Shown here piece by piece: positions 9,099 to 18,689 of a DNA stretch of 37,090 nucleotides. The stretch's first letter is position 1. Every line of letters begins with the position of its first letter. The DNA comes from a bacterium (lineage in GTDB: Bacteria; SZUA-79; Acidulodesulfobacterales; Acidulodesulfobacteraceae): NCBI GenBank assembly GCA_021831025.1, contig JAKBNN010000008.1, positions 1-37,090 of the forward strand, read 5' to 3'. The notes under the pieces are model-generated. The model saw nothing but the letters and a program-made list of their open reading frames with translations. It was not told the DNA's origin and did not search any database. The position numbers and the translations under genes were made by a program.

Positions 9099-10007
9099 TT
9101 AAATCGCCGATTTATTTTTATTTTTATTTTTTTCACCTTCTGCTATTTTTAAAATATACCCGCCATAGCCGCTTTTAATGTATTTATTAGATAGCTTCTC
9201 CAATTCTTCTACGGATATATAATTCATCTTATAGGCAATTTCTTCTATGCACCCGATTTTAAGCCCCTGCCTTTTTTCCATCATCTCGATAAACTTGGAT
9301 GCGTCAAGGAGGCTTTCAGCCGTTCCCGTATCAAGCCATGCGTAACCCCTTCCAAGCGTAACGGCATTAAGCCTCCCGCCGCTCAAGTATATGTTATTTA
9401 CATCGGTTATCTCAAGTTCTCCCCTTTCGGAAGGCTTTAACTCTTTAGCTATGTTGACAACACCGTTATCGTAAAAATAAACGCCCGTAACCGCATAGTT
9501 AGATTTTGGTTTTTTGGGCTTTTCCTCTATCGACAAAACCGTTCCCTCGTCGTCTATCTCTATAACCCCGTATCTTTGAGGGTCTTCGACATAATATGTA
9601 AATATGACGCCGCCCCCTTTTTTATTTATAATTTCTTTTGCATAATTAAATTTTTCGGGGATACCGTGTCCGTAAAAAATGTTGTCGCCCAGAATTAAAC
9701 AGACGTCATCCGAACCTATAAAATCTTTTCCTATTATGAAAGCCTCTGCCAGACCGCCGGGCGAAGGCTGTTCTTTATAATAGATATTAAGTCCTATGTC
9801 GTTTCCGTTGCCTAATATAGCTTTAAATTTATCTAAATCGGACGGCGCCGTTATTATAAGAATATCCCTGATTCCCGCAAGCATTAGGCTTGATAAAGGG
9901 TAGTAAATCATGGGTTTGTCATAAACGGGAAGAAGCTGTTTGCAGACGCTTAGGGTTATAGGATAAAGCCTTGTTCCGCTGCCGCCCGCAAGAATGATGC
10001 CTTTCAT
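9099..10007 (-). CDS. rfbA: Glucose-1-phosphate thymidylyltransferase (RfbA type)
   Basis: MKGIILAGGSGTRLYPITLSVCKQLLPVYDKPMIYYPLSSLMLAGI. Confidence 0.95.
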   Translation of the reverse strand: MKGIILAGGSGTRLYPITLSVCKQLLPVYDKPMIYYPLSSLMLAGIRDILIITAPSDLDKFKAILGNGNDIGLNIYYKEQPSPGGLAEAFIIGKDFIGSDDVCLILGDNIFYGHGIPEKFNYAKEIINKKGGGVIFTYYVEDPQRYGVIEIDDEGTVLSIEEKPKKPKSNYAVTGVYFYDNGVVNIAKELKPSERGELEITDVNNIYLSGGRLNAVTLGRGYAWLDTGTAESLLDASKFIEMMEKRQGLKIGCIEEIAYKMNYISVEELEKLSNKYIKSGYGGYILKIAEGEKNKNKNKSAI

Positions 10008-10125
10008 ACCGATAATAGGTGATATATTAATATTAAATTAATTTTAATTAATTTATTTGTTTTTTGTATATAATATAATATAAAAATTTTAAAAACAAGG
10101 GAAGAATAAGGAAAACGCGGGGAAT

Positions 10126-11424
10126 ATGGAAAACGCTAGTTCTGAAATCGTGATTATCGCAATTATACTTTTATCTATTGCAATGATCGGGGGTATTTTA
10201 ACAGGCTACCTTAAAATACCGTATGCTTCTATGCTGGTTTTAATCGGGCTTGCGGTCGGCTTATTCCATATTTTTCCCCATTTGAAAATAACCCCCGCCA
10301 TTATATATTATGTCTTTTTGCCGATATTGATAATGGAAGGGGCGGTTAAGTTTAAAGTCAAAACATTAAAAGAAAATCTCCTCCCGATTTCCGTTTACGC
10401 AATATTCGGAACAATTATTTCTACTATTCTGTCCGGGCTGGCGCTTCATTATGTGTTCCGTATTCCCCTAAAACAATCTCTGTTGTTCGGCGCAATAATA
10501 AGCCCAACCGACCCCCTGTCTATAATGGCATTGCTAAAGAACAACGGAAGCAAAAATAATAAGAACGGGGATGTCCGTGAGAACGGCGGCGAAAGCGGGG
10601 ATAAACCAAGGGCAGGAGCAAAAGAAGGAATTGAAACCGTTCTTGAAGGCGAGAGCCTTTTCAACGACGGCATAAGTTTAGTTTTATACGAACTATTTTT
10701 AACGATAAATTTTAATAAAAACCCGGCTTTTATTATAGGAATGTCCTCTTTAAAGTTTCTGTACGCATTTCTGGGCGGGGCTATACTCGGCATAGCGCTC
10801 GGCTTCTTAATCTCGTTCATTCTTTCTTTCACTTACGACTACCTCACCGAAATAATGATTTCGATTTTACTTGCGTATATATCGATTATAGCGGCGTATT
10901 ATATAGGCGTATCGTTTATAATAACGATAATATTCAGCGGCATAATACTCGCGAATTACGGATTTAAAAAAATGGTTTCGTCCCAAACGATGCAAATTTT
11001 TCCTATCGTAATAGAATTTCTGGCGTTTGTTTTGAATTCTTTAATATTTCTTTTAATCGGCATGGAGATTAATCTTTTTAAAATTTTAAATTTCTGGCTT
11101 GTTTCCGGCATTTTAATCGTCTTTGCCGTATTTTCCCGGGGTTTTTCGATATATGCCCTTGCCCCGTTAATAAATTTTATTAAACAAAAATTCAAAATAT
11201 TTTCAAACGGCATCGCTATGAATAATATTTATAAAAATTTTATGATTTTTGGAGGACTGAGAGGGGCGCTGTCTATCGCGATGGCGCTGTCCCTGCCTTT
11301 GCACTTAAAAATGCGCTCCGAAATTATAACCTATGTCTTTATAATCGTATTATTCTCGCTCACGATTCAGGGGATAATTTTCGACCTTTACGCAAAAAAA
11401 AGGATAAGCCGGTTTGTATCTTAA
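10126..11424 (+). CDS. Cation:proton (Na+/H+) antiporter, CPA1-like
   Basis: SPTDPLSI, EGESLFNDGISLVL, GGLRGALSIAMALSLP motifs; many TM helices. Confidence 0.9.
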   Translation: MENASSEIVIIAIILLSIAMIGGILTGYLKIPYASMLVLIGLAVGLFHIFPHLKITPAIIYYVFLPILIMEGAVKFKVKTLKENLLPISVYAIFGTIISTILSGLALHYVFRIPLKQSLLFGAIISPTDPLSIMALLKNNGSKNNKNGDVRENGGESGDKPRAGAKEGIETVLEGESLFNDGISLVLYELFLTINFNKNPAFIIGMSSLKFLYAFLGGAILGIALGFLISFILSFTYDYLTEIMISILLAYISIIAAYYIGVSFIITIIFSGIILANYGFKKMVSSQTMQIFPIVIEFLAFVLNSLIFLLIGMEINLFKILNFWLVSGILIVFAVFSRGFSIYALAPLINFIKQKFKIFSNGIAMNNIYKNFMIFGGLRGALSIAMALSLPLHLKMRSEIITYVFIIVLFSLTIQGIIFDLYAKKRISRFVS

Positions 11425-11448
11425 AAAAATAATATAATAATTAATAAT

Positions 11449-12843
11449 GTGGAAACAATAAAAATAGACTCTCTGGCATACAAAGGTTACGGCGTCGGAA
11501 GGATTAATTCCAAGGTTGCGTTTGTAGGTTACGCATGCCCGGGGGATACCTTAAAAATAGAAATTTACGATGAGCATAAAAATTACGCCTTCGGCAGAAT
11601 CGTTGAAATTATAAACCCGTCTCCGAAAAGAATTACCCCTGTTTGTAAGCATTTCGGCGTTTGCGGGGGATGCGACTACCTTCATATGCCGTATGAAGAA
11701 GAACTTTACTGGAAAACGGAGGTTTTTAAAGCGGAATTTAACAAGACTTTTAAAGATTTTGGGTTTAAAGATTTTGAAAATGTTAATTTAATAAAAGGTT
11801 TTAAAACTCAAAATTACCTTAATTACAGGCAAAAGATAGGGTTAAAAATTGCCCCTCCCCTTATCGGGTTTTACAAAAAAATGTCCCACGATGTCTGTGG
11901 CGTAGAGTATTGCCATCTTGCGAAAGAAGGGGTGAACGAATTGTTAAAAAATGTAAGAGAAGCGCTCTGCCGCGGCAATTACGGGGATAATTTTTTGAAC
12001 GAAATATCTTCCGTAACGTTGACGGATACAGGATTAAAAAATATAACCTTTAGTTTAAAAAATCGTATCTCTAATCGTATCCAAAATTACGATTCAGCCT
12101 TTAAGGATATAATAAAAAAAACAGGGGCGGATAATATTTTTGTAGAGTTTAAGCATAAAAAGAGGGGTAAGGGGGGTAACGATAAGGAAGGCAAAAAAAT
12201 TATAAAATATAGCGAGGGAAGGACCGAAAACGATGAAAACTCACGCGGAAGGGGCATTGATAATTACTTTATGCTAAAAGGCAAAAAATTTGCGTACGAC
12301 CTACCGTCTTTCGTTCAGATTAACAAAGAACAAAATGAAAACATAATAGAAAAGGTAACGGCGTATATTAAAAACCTTAATGAAAACAGGGGAATTTATT
12401 TTAATAACGCCCTCGATTTATTTTGCGGATACGGAAATATTACTTTGTTTCTGGCGGATTATGTAAAAATGATTACGGGGGTTGAAGTAGACCCCTTTTC
12501 CGTGAAACTTGGAGAAAAGAATCTTAAATTAAACGCCGTTAAAAATATTAAATTTGTGATGTCTAATGCCGGAGATTTTTTGGAAAAGGCGGGAAAGGAG
12601 AGAATAAATTACGACCTGATTGTCCTTGACCCTCCAAGGGCGGGAATTAAGGGATTAGTGCCAAGAGTAGCGGGCTTGAACCCGTCGTCGGTAATATATA
12701 TATCGTGCGATTCCATGACGCTTTTAAGGGATTTAAAGGTATTTGCCTGCATGGGATACTTAATAGAACAAATTAACCTAATAGATATGTTTCCAAGAAC
12801 ATACCACATGGAACACATTGCATTTTTGAGTAAGAAGCAGTAG
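11449..12843 (+). CDS. RNA (uracil-5-)-methyltransferase, RlmD/RumA family with TRAM domain
   Basis: CKHFGVCGGCDYLHM Fe-S motif; ALDLFCGYGNITLFLA; LDPPRAG; YISCD. GTG start. Confidence 0.9.
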   Translation: METIKIDSLAYKGYGVGRINSKVAFVGYACPGDTLKIEIYDEHKNYAFGRIVEIINPSPKRITPVCKHFGVCGGCDYLHMPYEEELYWKTEVFKAEFNKTFKDFGFKDFENVNLIKGFKTQNYLNYRQKIGLKIAPPLIGFYKKMSHDVCGVEYCHLAKEGVNELLKNVREALCRGNYGDNFLNEISSVTLTDTGLKNITFSLKNRISNRIQNYDSAFKDIIKKTGADNIFVEFKHKKRGKGGNDKEGKKIIKYSEGRTENDENSRGRGIDNYFMLKGKKFAYDLPSFVQINKEQNENIIEKVTAYIKNLNENRGIYFNNALDLFCGYGNITLFLADYVKMITGVEVDPFSVKLGEKNLKLNAVKNIKFVMSNAGDFLEKAGKERINYDLIVLDPPRAGIKGLVPRVAGLNPSSVIYISCDSMTLLRDLKVFACMGYLIEQINLIDMFPRTYHMEHIAFLSKKQ

Positions 12844-12871
12844 CGCTGCGCCCGTATGTTATATGCAGTTA

Positions 12872-12968
12872 TATTGCATATCGTATGCCGGATTAACGCT
12901 TCGCCGTACTTCGTTTCCCGCCGAAGCGGGTTGGGACTATGCGAGATGTTTATTGCATGTCGTATGCT
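12872..12968. repeat. Short palindromic repeat element flanked by ~18-bp direct repeats
   Basis: TATTGCATATCGTATGCC (12872-12889) and TATTGCATGTCGTATGCT (12951-12968) flank CCCGCCGAAGCGGGTTGGGACTAT. Confidence 0.65.
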
Positions 12969-13158
12969 ATGCGGCTTTTATGACCTTGCCCGCTTTCAGG
13001 CATTTTGCGCAAACCTTGATTCTTTTATTGGAACCGTTAACAACGGCTCTAACTTCGTGCAAATTTGGATAAGATACTTTTTTTGTCTTATTGTTGGCAT
13101 GTGAAACCTTATTGCCGTACTGAATGCCTTTTCCGCAGATACTGCAAACTCTTGACAT
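12967..13158 (-). CDS. rpmB: 50S ribosomal protein L28
   Basis: [63 protein letters not shown]. Confidence 0.95.
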   Translation of the reverse strand: MSRVCSICGKGIQYGNKVSHANNKTKKVSYPNLHEVRAVVNGSNKRIKVCAKCLKAGKVIKAA

Positions 13159-13267
13159 ATTAATTATACCCTCTCTATATTTTTTTTAGTTTATATAATT
13201 TTAGGTTTGTTTAGTATATATTGAAACCCGCCGCTTGTCAATCAAAAAACTTTGCAATGAGTTAGAT

Positions 13268-13948
13268 TTAGATATCGGGCTTAAAAACCTCTTCTAAGTC
13301 TATTTTTAAATCTAAAGTTTTAATATGCAGCGTCTTATTTTCTTTTAAATCTATCTTATGACAGATAAAATTAGGTTTATTTTCAGGTTCGTTGCCGGCA
13401 TTGTTATGTATAGCTTCATTTTCGGGTAAGAATACCGATACGGATTTTTCCATAGGATTTACCACAATATATTCTTTTACGCCGCATCTTTCATAAACTC
13501 TTTGTTTAGCGCTTGTATCATAACCCATAGTTGACGGCGATGTGATTTCTATTACAAGGTTCGGCGCTCCAAGAATACCCTTATCCTCCATAATAAATTT
13601 ATTCCTATTTGAAATAAATATAATATCGGGTTGGAATGCGTTAGCATCGTCAAGATATACATCTATCGGGGCATCATAAACAAAACCTAAATTATTTTTC
13701 TTAACATGATTTAAGATTAAAAATTCAAGATTTCTGGATATAGACTGATGCTGCCTATTAGGTGCGGGTGTCATTATTAACTCTCCTTCTATAAGTTGAT
13801 AGGGGCTTCCTTCCGGAAGAGCATAATAGTCCAATACGGTATAATCGGTGCGAAGCGGAAGTGTTTTAAGCAATTGGACGGAGCATTCTTTTTTTGGCTC
13901 ACGGTTATTTATAATATGTCCTTCGTATCCTTGAAATACTTTATTCAT
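13268..13948 (-). CDS. Uma2 family (DUF820) endonuclease-fold protein
   Basis: PYQLIEGELIMTPAPNRQHQSISRNLEFLI...FQPDIIFISNRN...GAPNLVIEITSPST...YERCGVKEYIVVNP. Confidence 0.88.
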   Translation of the reverse strand: MNKVFQGYEGHIINNREPKKECSVQLLKTLPLRTDYTVLDYYALPEGSPYQLIEGELIMTPAPNRQHQSISRNLEFLILNHVKKNNLGFVYDAPIDVYLDDANAFQPDIIFISNRNKFIMEDKGILGAPNLVIEITSPSTMGYDTSAKQRVYERCGVKEYIVVNPMEKSVSVFLPENEAIHNNAGNEPENKPNFICHKIDLKENKTLHIKTLDLKIDLEEVFKPDI

Positions 13949-14065
13949 AATTTTATTTTAATTAATTCAAAAATTAGCGTAAATAAATAAAAACAAAATC
14001 AATCTGTATTAATCTAATCTGCATATATTATATCACAAAATTATTATTATAAATTCTTAAAGAAA

Positions 14066-14100
14066 AAGCCCCAGGGTTTATTTAATAAACCGAAGGGCTT
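14066..14100 (-). terminator. Rho-independent terminator of pstS
   Basis: AAGCCC/GGGCTT and GGTTTATT/ATAAACC hairpin followed on minus by TTTTTC. Confidence 0.8.
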
Positions 14101-14138
14101 ATCTAATCATTGCAAGGTTGCGGTTGTCTATCGGTTGT

Positions 14139-15233
14139 CTATACTACCTGCGCCAGAAGTTTTTTAACATTACCCATAACGGATTTCGGGAGCGGTGCAA
14201 AACCTGTTTTTACGGTATATTTTGCAGCCTGTCCCGGACCCAATGCCCAATTTACTAAATCCTTAATTATCACGGTAGTAGAAGAATTCGGCTGTTTTTT
14301 TCTAATCATCCAGAATTCAAAGTTTGAATCGGGGTAGGCATTTTTTGCCGAAACATTCCAGACTATAGATTTATCGAAATCAGCCGGAAAGTCGCCCTGT
14401 GCTAAGGCAGAATTAGCGGCTGCGGCAATCGTTTCTACGGAACCCACGACATAATTACCCGTCTTGTTAAGCATAGCGGCGCTTGAAAGATGATATTCTA
14501 AAATCCATCCAAGACCTACATAGCCGATCGCTCCTGAGGTGCTTTTAACGGCGGCGACCACTGCGTCGCTTCCTAAGTATCCGCTTCCAACCGGCCATGA
14601 TGGGGATAAGCTTCTTCCGACTTTATTTGCCCATGTTTTGGAAGTATCGGTTAAAAGGCTCGTGAAATCAAATGTAGTTCCGCTCGCGTCTGCCCTGTGG
14701 ACAACAAATATGTGCAGGTTCGGAAATTTGTACTGCGGATTTAATTTTTTAAATATCGGATTGTCCCAATTATTAATCTTGCCCAGATAAATATCCGCGA
14801 CTAATTGGGGGGTCATTTTAAGATTGACCTTGTTCGGTATTCCCGGAATGTTGTAAATAACCTGCGCATCGTCAAGAGCGACGGGAACATTCACTAAGCT
14901 TGGATACCTTTTTTTAAACTCTTTCGTAAGGTAGGCATCGGATGCCCCGATGGTAATGTTGCCGTCAGCCGCGTTAGAAATCCCGAAACCCGAACCGGTA
15001 CCGGCGACGGAAACGGTAACATCCGGATGCAGCTTGTGATACTCGACCGCCCACACGGAGTTTAACGGGTAAAGCATCGTGGAACCGGAAATCGTGATTG
15101 TCCCCGCAGGCACACCGGATTTTGCGGTCGGGGCTTTAGATTTTGCGCATCCCGCGACAAAAACCGATACGAGAAAAATAATACCGATTGCCGCAAGACC
15201 TCCAAAAAATTTTTTAAAATTACTTTTTTCCAT
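14139..15233 (-). CDS. pstS: Phosphate ABC transporter substrate-binding protein PstS
   Basis: Lipoprotein-like signal (VFVAGCAKS); ITISGSTMLYPLNSVWAVEYHKLHPDVTVSVAGTGSGFGI; VHRADASGTTFDFT. Confidence 0.92.
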   Translation of the reverse strand: MEKSNFKKFFGGLAAIGIIFLVSVFVAGCAKSKAPTAKSGVPAGTITISGSTMLYPLNSVWAVEYHKLHPDVTVSVAGTGSGFGISNAADGNITIGASDAYLTKEFKKRYPSLVNVPVALDDAQVIYNIPGIPNKVNLKMTPQLVADIYLGKINNWDNPIFKKLNPQYKFPNLHIFVVHRADASGTTFDFTSLLTDTSKTWANKVGRSLSPSWPVGSGYLGSDAVVAAVKSTSGAIGYVGLGWILEYHLSSAAMLNKTGNYVVGSVETIAAAANSALAQGDFPADFDKSIVWNVSAKNAYPDSNFEFWMIRKKQPNSSTTVIIKDLVNWALGPGQAAKYTVKTGFAPLPKSVMGNVKKLLAQVV

Positions 15234-15332
15234 AAATCTCCTCCATAAATAAATAGATTTTTAGATTGTTAAATTTGCCTTCATTTTTACAATGACGCTG
15301 CTTGCTCTTTCCATTTTAGTTATCTTAACTTT

Positions 15333-15390
15333 ATTATAATAACAAATTAATGTTACAATTTTATTACAGTTTTGTTAAGTTTTTGTTACA
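15333..15390 (-). promoter_or_regulatory. Pho-box-like array B with -10, upstream of pstS
   Basis: TGTTACA/TATTACA/TGTTAAG/TGTTACA at 15351, 15362, 15373, 15384 (exact 11-bp period); minus-strand TATAAT at 15333-15338. Confidence 0.82.
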
Positions 15391-15469
15391 ATTCCCGACT
15401 TATAACTTTTTATGGTATATTTATGATATAATTGCTTTAAACATAGAAAAATTATGAGGAGGTTTTATT

Positions 15470-16621
15470 ATGTCTTTCGATGTTTTTAATCCCGTTAGAA
15501 TTCATTTCGGCAATAATGCAACCCTGACGGCCGGAAAAATTGCCAAAAAATACTCAAATCTTGCAATGATAATTACGGGCAAAACCTCTATGCAAAAATC
15601 GGGAACATTAGACAGGCTTGTAAAGATTTTAAAAGATGCCGGGGTTAACTCCATAATATACGATAAAATCACCCCTAATCCGACAATAGACGAAATAGAT
15701 GAGGCGGCCGGTATTGCAAGGGAAAAGGGGGCAGGTTTAATAATCGGACTGGGCGGGGGAAGCCCCCTTGATTCCGCTAAGGCCATCGCTGTTGCCGCAA
15801 AAGGAAATATCCCCGTTTGGGATTATCTTAAAACGCCTGCCGCGACCGCCCTGCCCGTTATAACAATCGTATCGACTTCCGGAACGGGAAGCGAGGTCAA
15901 CAGATATTCCGTAATGACAAATCCTAAAACAAAGGAAAAACCGGGTTTCGGTTATGAATGTATGTATCCGAAAGAGGCGATAATCGATCCCGAAATTATG
16001 ACTTCCATGCCCCCTTATGTTACCGCAGCCACAGGTTTCGATGTTTTTGTCCATGTTCTGGAGGCTTTTACGGGCAAAATGAGAAACGCCTTTTCCTCCG
16101 CTTACTGTATGCAGGCCTTTTATCTTTTAAAGGATAACTTGATTAAGGCCTATAATGAACCGAATAATCCGGAGGCAAGGGGAAATATGGCTTTAGCCTC
16201 TGCTCTTGCAGGTCTTGCAATCGACTTATCGGGCGTAGGTATAATTCATGCTCTCGAGCACCCCGTTTCCGGCAATTATCCAAATGTTGCCCACGGAGCA
16301 GGTCTCGCCGCATTGACGGTAGAATCCATGAAATACAACCTTGAAGCATGTAAAAGGGATTTTATGCTCATAGCCCACCATCTCGGCGTTAAAAGAGCGG
16401 GAAAAAGCGACGATGAATATGCCTATTCTTTAATCGAAAAAATACAGGAGATGCTAAGGGCAATAAATTTAAATATTAGATTAAAAGACCTCGGAGTAGA
16501 AAAAGACAGACTGCCCAGAATGGCTAAAGAAGCCTTTGCCACTATGGGCTTTGCCGCCAAAAACAACCCGAAGGATGTTGACGAAAAGGCGGCTTTAAGA
16601 CTGCTGGAATTAAGTTATTAA
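15470..16621 (+). CDS. Iron-containing alcohol dehydrogenase
   Basis: GGGSPLDSAKAIAV; ATGFDVFVHVLEAF; HALEHPVSG..PNVAHGAGLAAL; strong RBS GAGGAGG. Confidence 0.93.
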   Translation: MSFDVFNPVRIHFGNNATLTAGKIAKKYSNLAMIITGKTSMQKSGTLDRLVKILKDAGVNSIIYDKITPNPTIDEIDEAAGIAREKGAGLIIGLGGGSPLDSAKAIAVAAKGNIPVWDYLKTPAATALPVITIVSTSGTGSEVNRYSVMTNPKTKEKPGFGYECMYPKEAIIDPEIMTSMPPYVTAATGFDVFVHVLEAFTGKMRNAFSSAYCMQAFYLLKDNLIKAYNEPNNPEARGNMALASALAGLAIDLSGVGIIHALEHPVSGNYPNVAHGAGLAALTVESMKYNLEACKRDFMLIAHHLGVKRAGKSDDEYAYSLIEKIQEMLRAINLNIRLKDLGVEKDRLPRMAKEAFATMGFAAKNNPKDVDEKAALRLLELSY

Positions 16622-16640
16622 GGTATAGAACGAGGTAAAC

Positions 16641-16932
16641 AAAAAGCCCCCTTTTTAAGCTGGATTACCGCTTCGCTCTCGACCTTCAGCATCTCCGGCA
16701 CGCAAAGGCGGCGTGCGCCTTTCAACGCGTGCCTCCGATATGTGAAGTTTCTTTGAAACTTTCCCGCTTACGCGGGAATGACACCTAAATGGTGAAATCG
16801 TAAATTCTCTCTTAGTCATTCCGAAGGAAGCAGTATTGTCATTCCCGCGAAAGCGGGAATCCAGATTTACTTAGCGTTGGAATATATAAATATTTTCTAA
16901 ATCGGGATTTGAGTAAAAAGCCCTCTTTTTAA
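16641..16932. repeat. Compound palindromic repeat island flanked by an 18-bp duplicated terminator arm
   Basis: AAAAAGCCCCCTTTTTAA (16641-16658) and AAAAAGCCCTCTTTTTAA (16915-16932), 17/18 identical; inside, inverted repeats at 16761-16782 and 16838-16864. Confidence 0.8.
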
Positions 16933-16943
16933 AGGGGGCTTTT
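16915..16943. terminator. Bidirectional terminator-like hairpin between Fe-ADH and SSS symporter genes
   Basis: AAAAAGCCCTCTTTTTAAAGGGGGCTTTT. Confidence 0.7.
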
Positions 16944-16971
16944 CATATACTATATTTATTTCCTTTTTTAT

Positions 16972-18474
16972 TTATTTTCCTGCCTTAACAGCATTTGCCG
17001 CCGCCGACCATACCGTCGTTACTATAAGGTTAAGAACGAGGGCTATAAGCGCAACATACAAAAGCCCAAACGGCGTGTGCATAAAAGTAGTAACGATTGC
17101 ATGTCCCGCGTTTGCCTCCATAACGAAATAAAGTCCCGATGCCGTTCCGACAAGCCAGCCTGCGATAAGGGCATTCTTGTTCAGCCACTTAGTATAAAGC
17201 CCTATAAATATGGGCGGCAGCGTTTGAACTATCAGTATTCCGCCAAGAAGCTGAAGCTGTATGGAGTATGTTTCGGGAACAAGAAAGACAAACCCCAGCG
17301 CAAGAAATTTAAATACGACGGATGACCATTTTGCTATATCTGCCTCTGCTTTGTGGTCAAGGTCCGGTTTAAACTCCTTTATTATATTTCTCGTTAGAAG
17401 ATTTGCCTGCGATATTGCCATTATGGCTGCCGGAACCAAACCCCCGATGAATATGCCGAGAAACGCGAAACCGGTAAACCATGGGGGCATAGTTTTCTCT
17501 ATTAAAGTAGGAACGACTAATATTCCGTTTCCCCCTACCGCTTTAAGAGCCGAAGGCACCGCATAAATTAATACTCCGAACATTGCAAGAAATGCTAAGC
17601 CTATACCGTAAATGGGAAGAAGGGCGGTGCTTAGCCTGACGCTTTTTGCGCTTTTAGCGCTAAGAACTCCGTTAATAGCGTGCGGATAAAGATACAGGGC
17701 AAGCGCGCTCAGTATAAAAAGGCTTATGTAGCCGTTGACTAATAAGGGCGGCAATGTAACATAATCTACGGGCGGGGTTTTACCCGCTCCAAGACTTTTT
17801 GCGACGGCGAAGGCGTGATGAAATCCCCCATAAGATAACGGCACTAAAATTATAATAACCACTACCGTAATTAAAATGATAACATCCTTCATTACCGCGG
17901 TAAGAACCGCGCCCCGGAGCCCGCTCCAAAATGTGAACACGGCAAGTATTACAAAAGATACCAAAAGCGCAATTTCGCTGATTACTTTAACGTCCCCAAA
18001 CTGAAGAAGCATAACCTGAAGCACCGCTTTCATCCCGACTATTTGAAGCGCTATATAAGGCAGTTCGGCAACTATTCCCGTTAACGCTATTAATATCGCA
18101 AGCGTCCTGCTGTTAAACTTATCCCGCACGAAATCCACGGCGGTCACATATCCCTTATCTTTGGATACCTTCCAAAGACTCGGCATTACCACCATTGCAA
18201 TTCCAAAAGTAACCATAACATAAGGAACGGCAAAAAAGAATAGACTTCCTTTTGCAAACACGCCCGATGGGACGGCAATAAAGGTATATGCCGTATATAT
18301 ATCGGCTCCGACTAAAAACCACATCAGGAATGTGCCGATTTTATTACCCGCTAATGCCCATTCATGCAAATGGTTAAGGTCCCCCGCCCGCCACTTTGAC
18401 GCCCAGAAGCCGATTATCGTAAATAACAAAAAAAGGGTGATAAAAACTATTATCGTTACCTGAATATTGGACAT
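16972..18474 (-). CDS. Sodium:solute symporter family protein
   Basis: SSS-type TM protein: WALAGNKIGTFLMWFLVGADIYTAYTFIAVPSGVF; paired with DUF3311-like ORF. Confidence 0.9.
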   Translation of the reverse strand: MSNIQVTIIVFITLFLLFTIIGFWASKWRAGDLNHLHEWALAGNKIGTFLMWFLVGADIYTAYTFIAVPSGVFAKGSLFFFAVPYVMVTFGIAMVVMPSLWKVSKDKGYVTAVDFVRDKFNSRTLAILIALTGIVAELPYIALQIVGMKAVLQVMLLQFGDVKVISEIALLVSFVILAVFTFWSGLRGAVLTAVMKDVIILITVVVIIILVPLSYGGFHHAFAVAKSLGAGKTPPVDYVTLPPLLVNGYISLFILSALALYLYPHAINGVLSAKSAKSVRLSTALLPIYGIGLAFLAMFGVLIYAVPSALKAVGGNGILVVPTLIEKTMPPWFTGFAFLGIFIGGLVPAAIMAISQANLLTRNIIKEFKPDLDHKAEADIAKWSSVVFKFLALGFVFLVPETYSIQLQLLGGILIVQTLPPIFIGLYTKWLNKNALIAGWLVGTASGLYFVMEANAGHAIVTTFMHTPFGLLYVALIALVLNLIVTTVWSAAANAVKAGK

Positions 18475-18689
18475 TATTTATCACCTCCGCCTTTTACTTT
18501 AGAAATCAGTAATGCAGCAAAGGAATAAAGAATGGTCGCTATAACAAGCCAGAGCGTCTGAAACCAGTAAAAAAACGGCAGGCCTAAAAAAACCGGGTCA
18601 GAGTGGTTGTAAAGCGGCACAACGGCAAGAACAATAATCGGGATTGCGATTAATATCCCGGCAACCGTAAACAAAAAATTCTTACTCAT
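18474..18689 (-). CDS. DUF3311-like small membrane subunit
   Basis: Two TM segments, PLYNHSDPVFLGLPFFYWFQTLWLV; overlaps symporter start. Confidence 0.8.
   Translation of the reverse strand: MSKNFLFTVAGILIAIPIIVLAVVPLYNHSDPVFLGLPFFYWFQTLWLVIATILYSFAALLISKVKGGGDK

Noticed and set aside
12856-13104. Plus-strand ORFs 12856..13104 and 12863..13072
   Set aside because: Span the palindromic repeat and antisense to rpmB; composition not protein-like.
13268-13948. Uma2/DUF820 protein as a defence or transposon-linked nuclease
   Set aside because: Common stand-alone family; no associated transposase or defence genes in the window.
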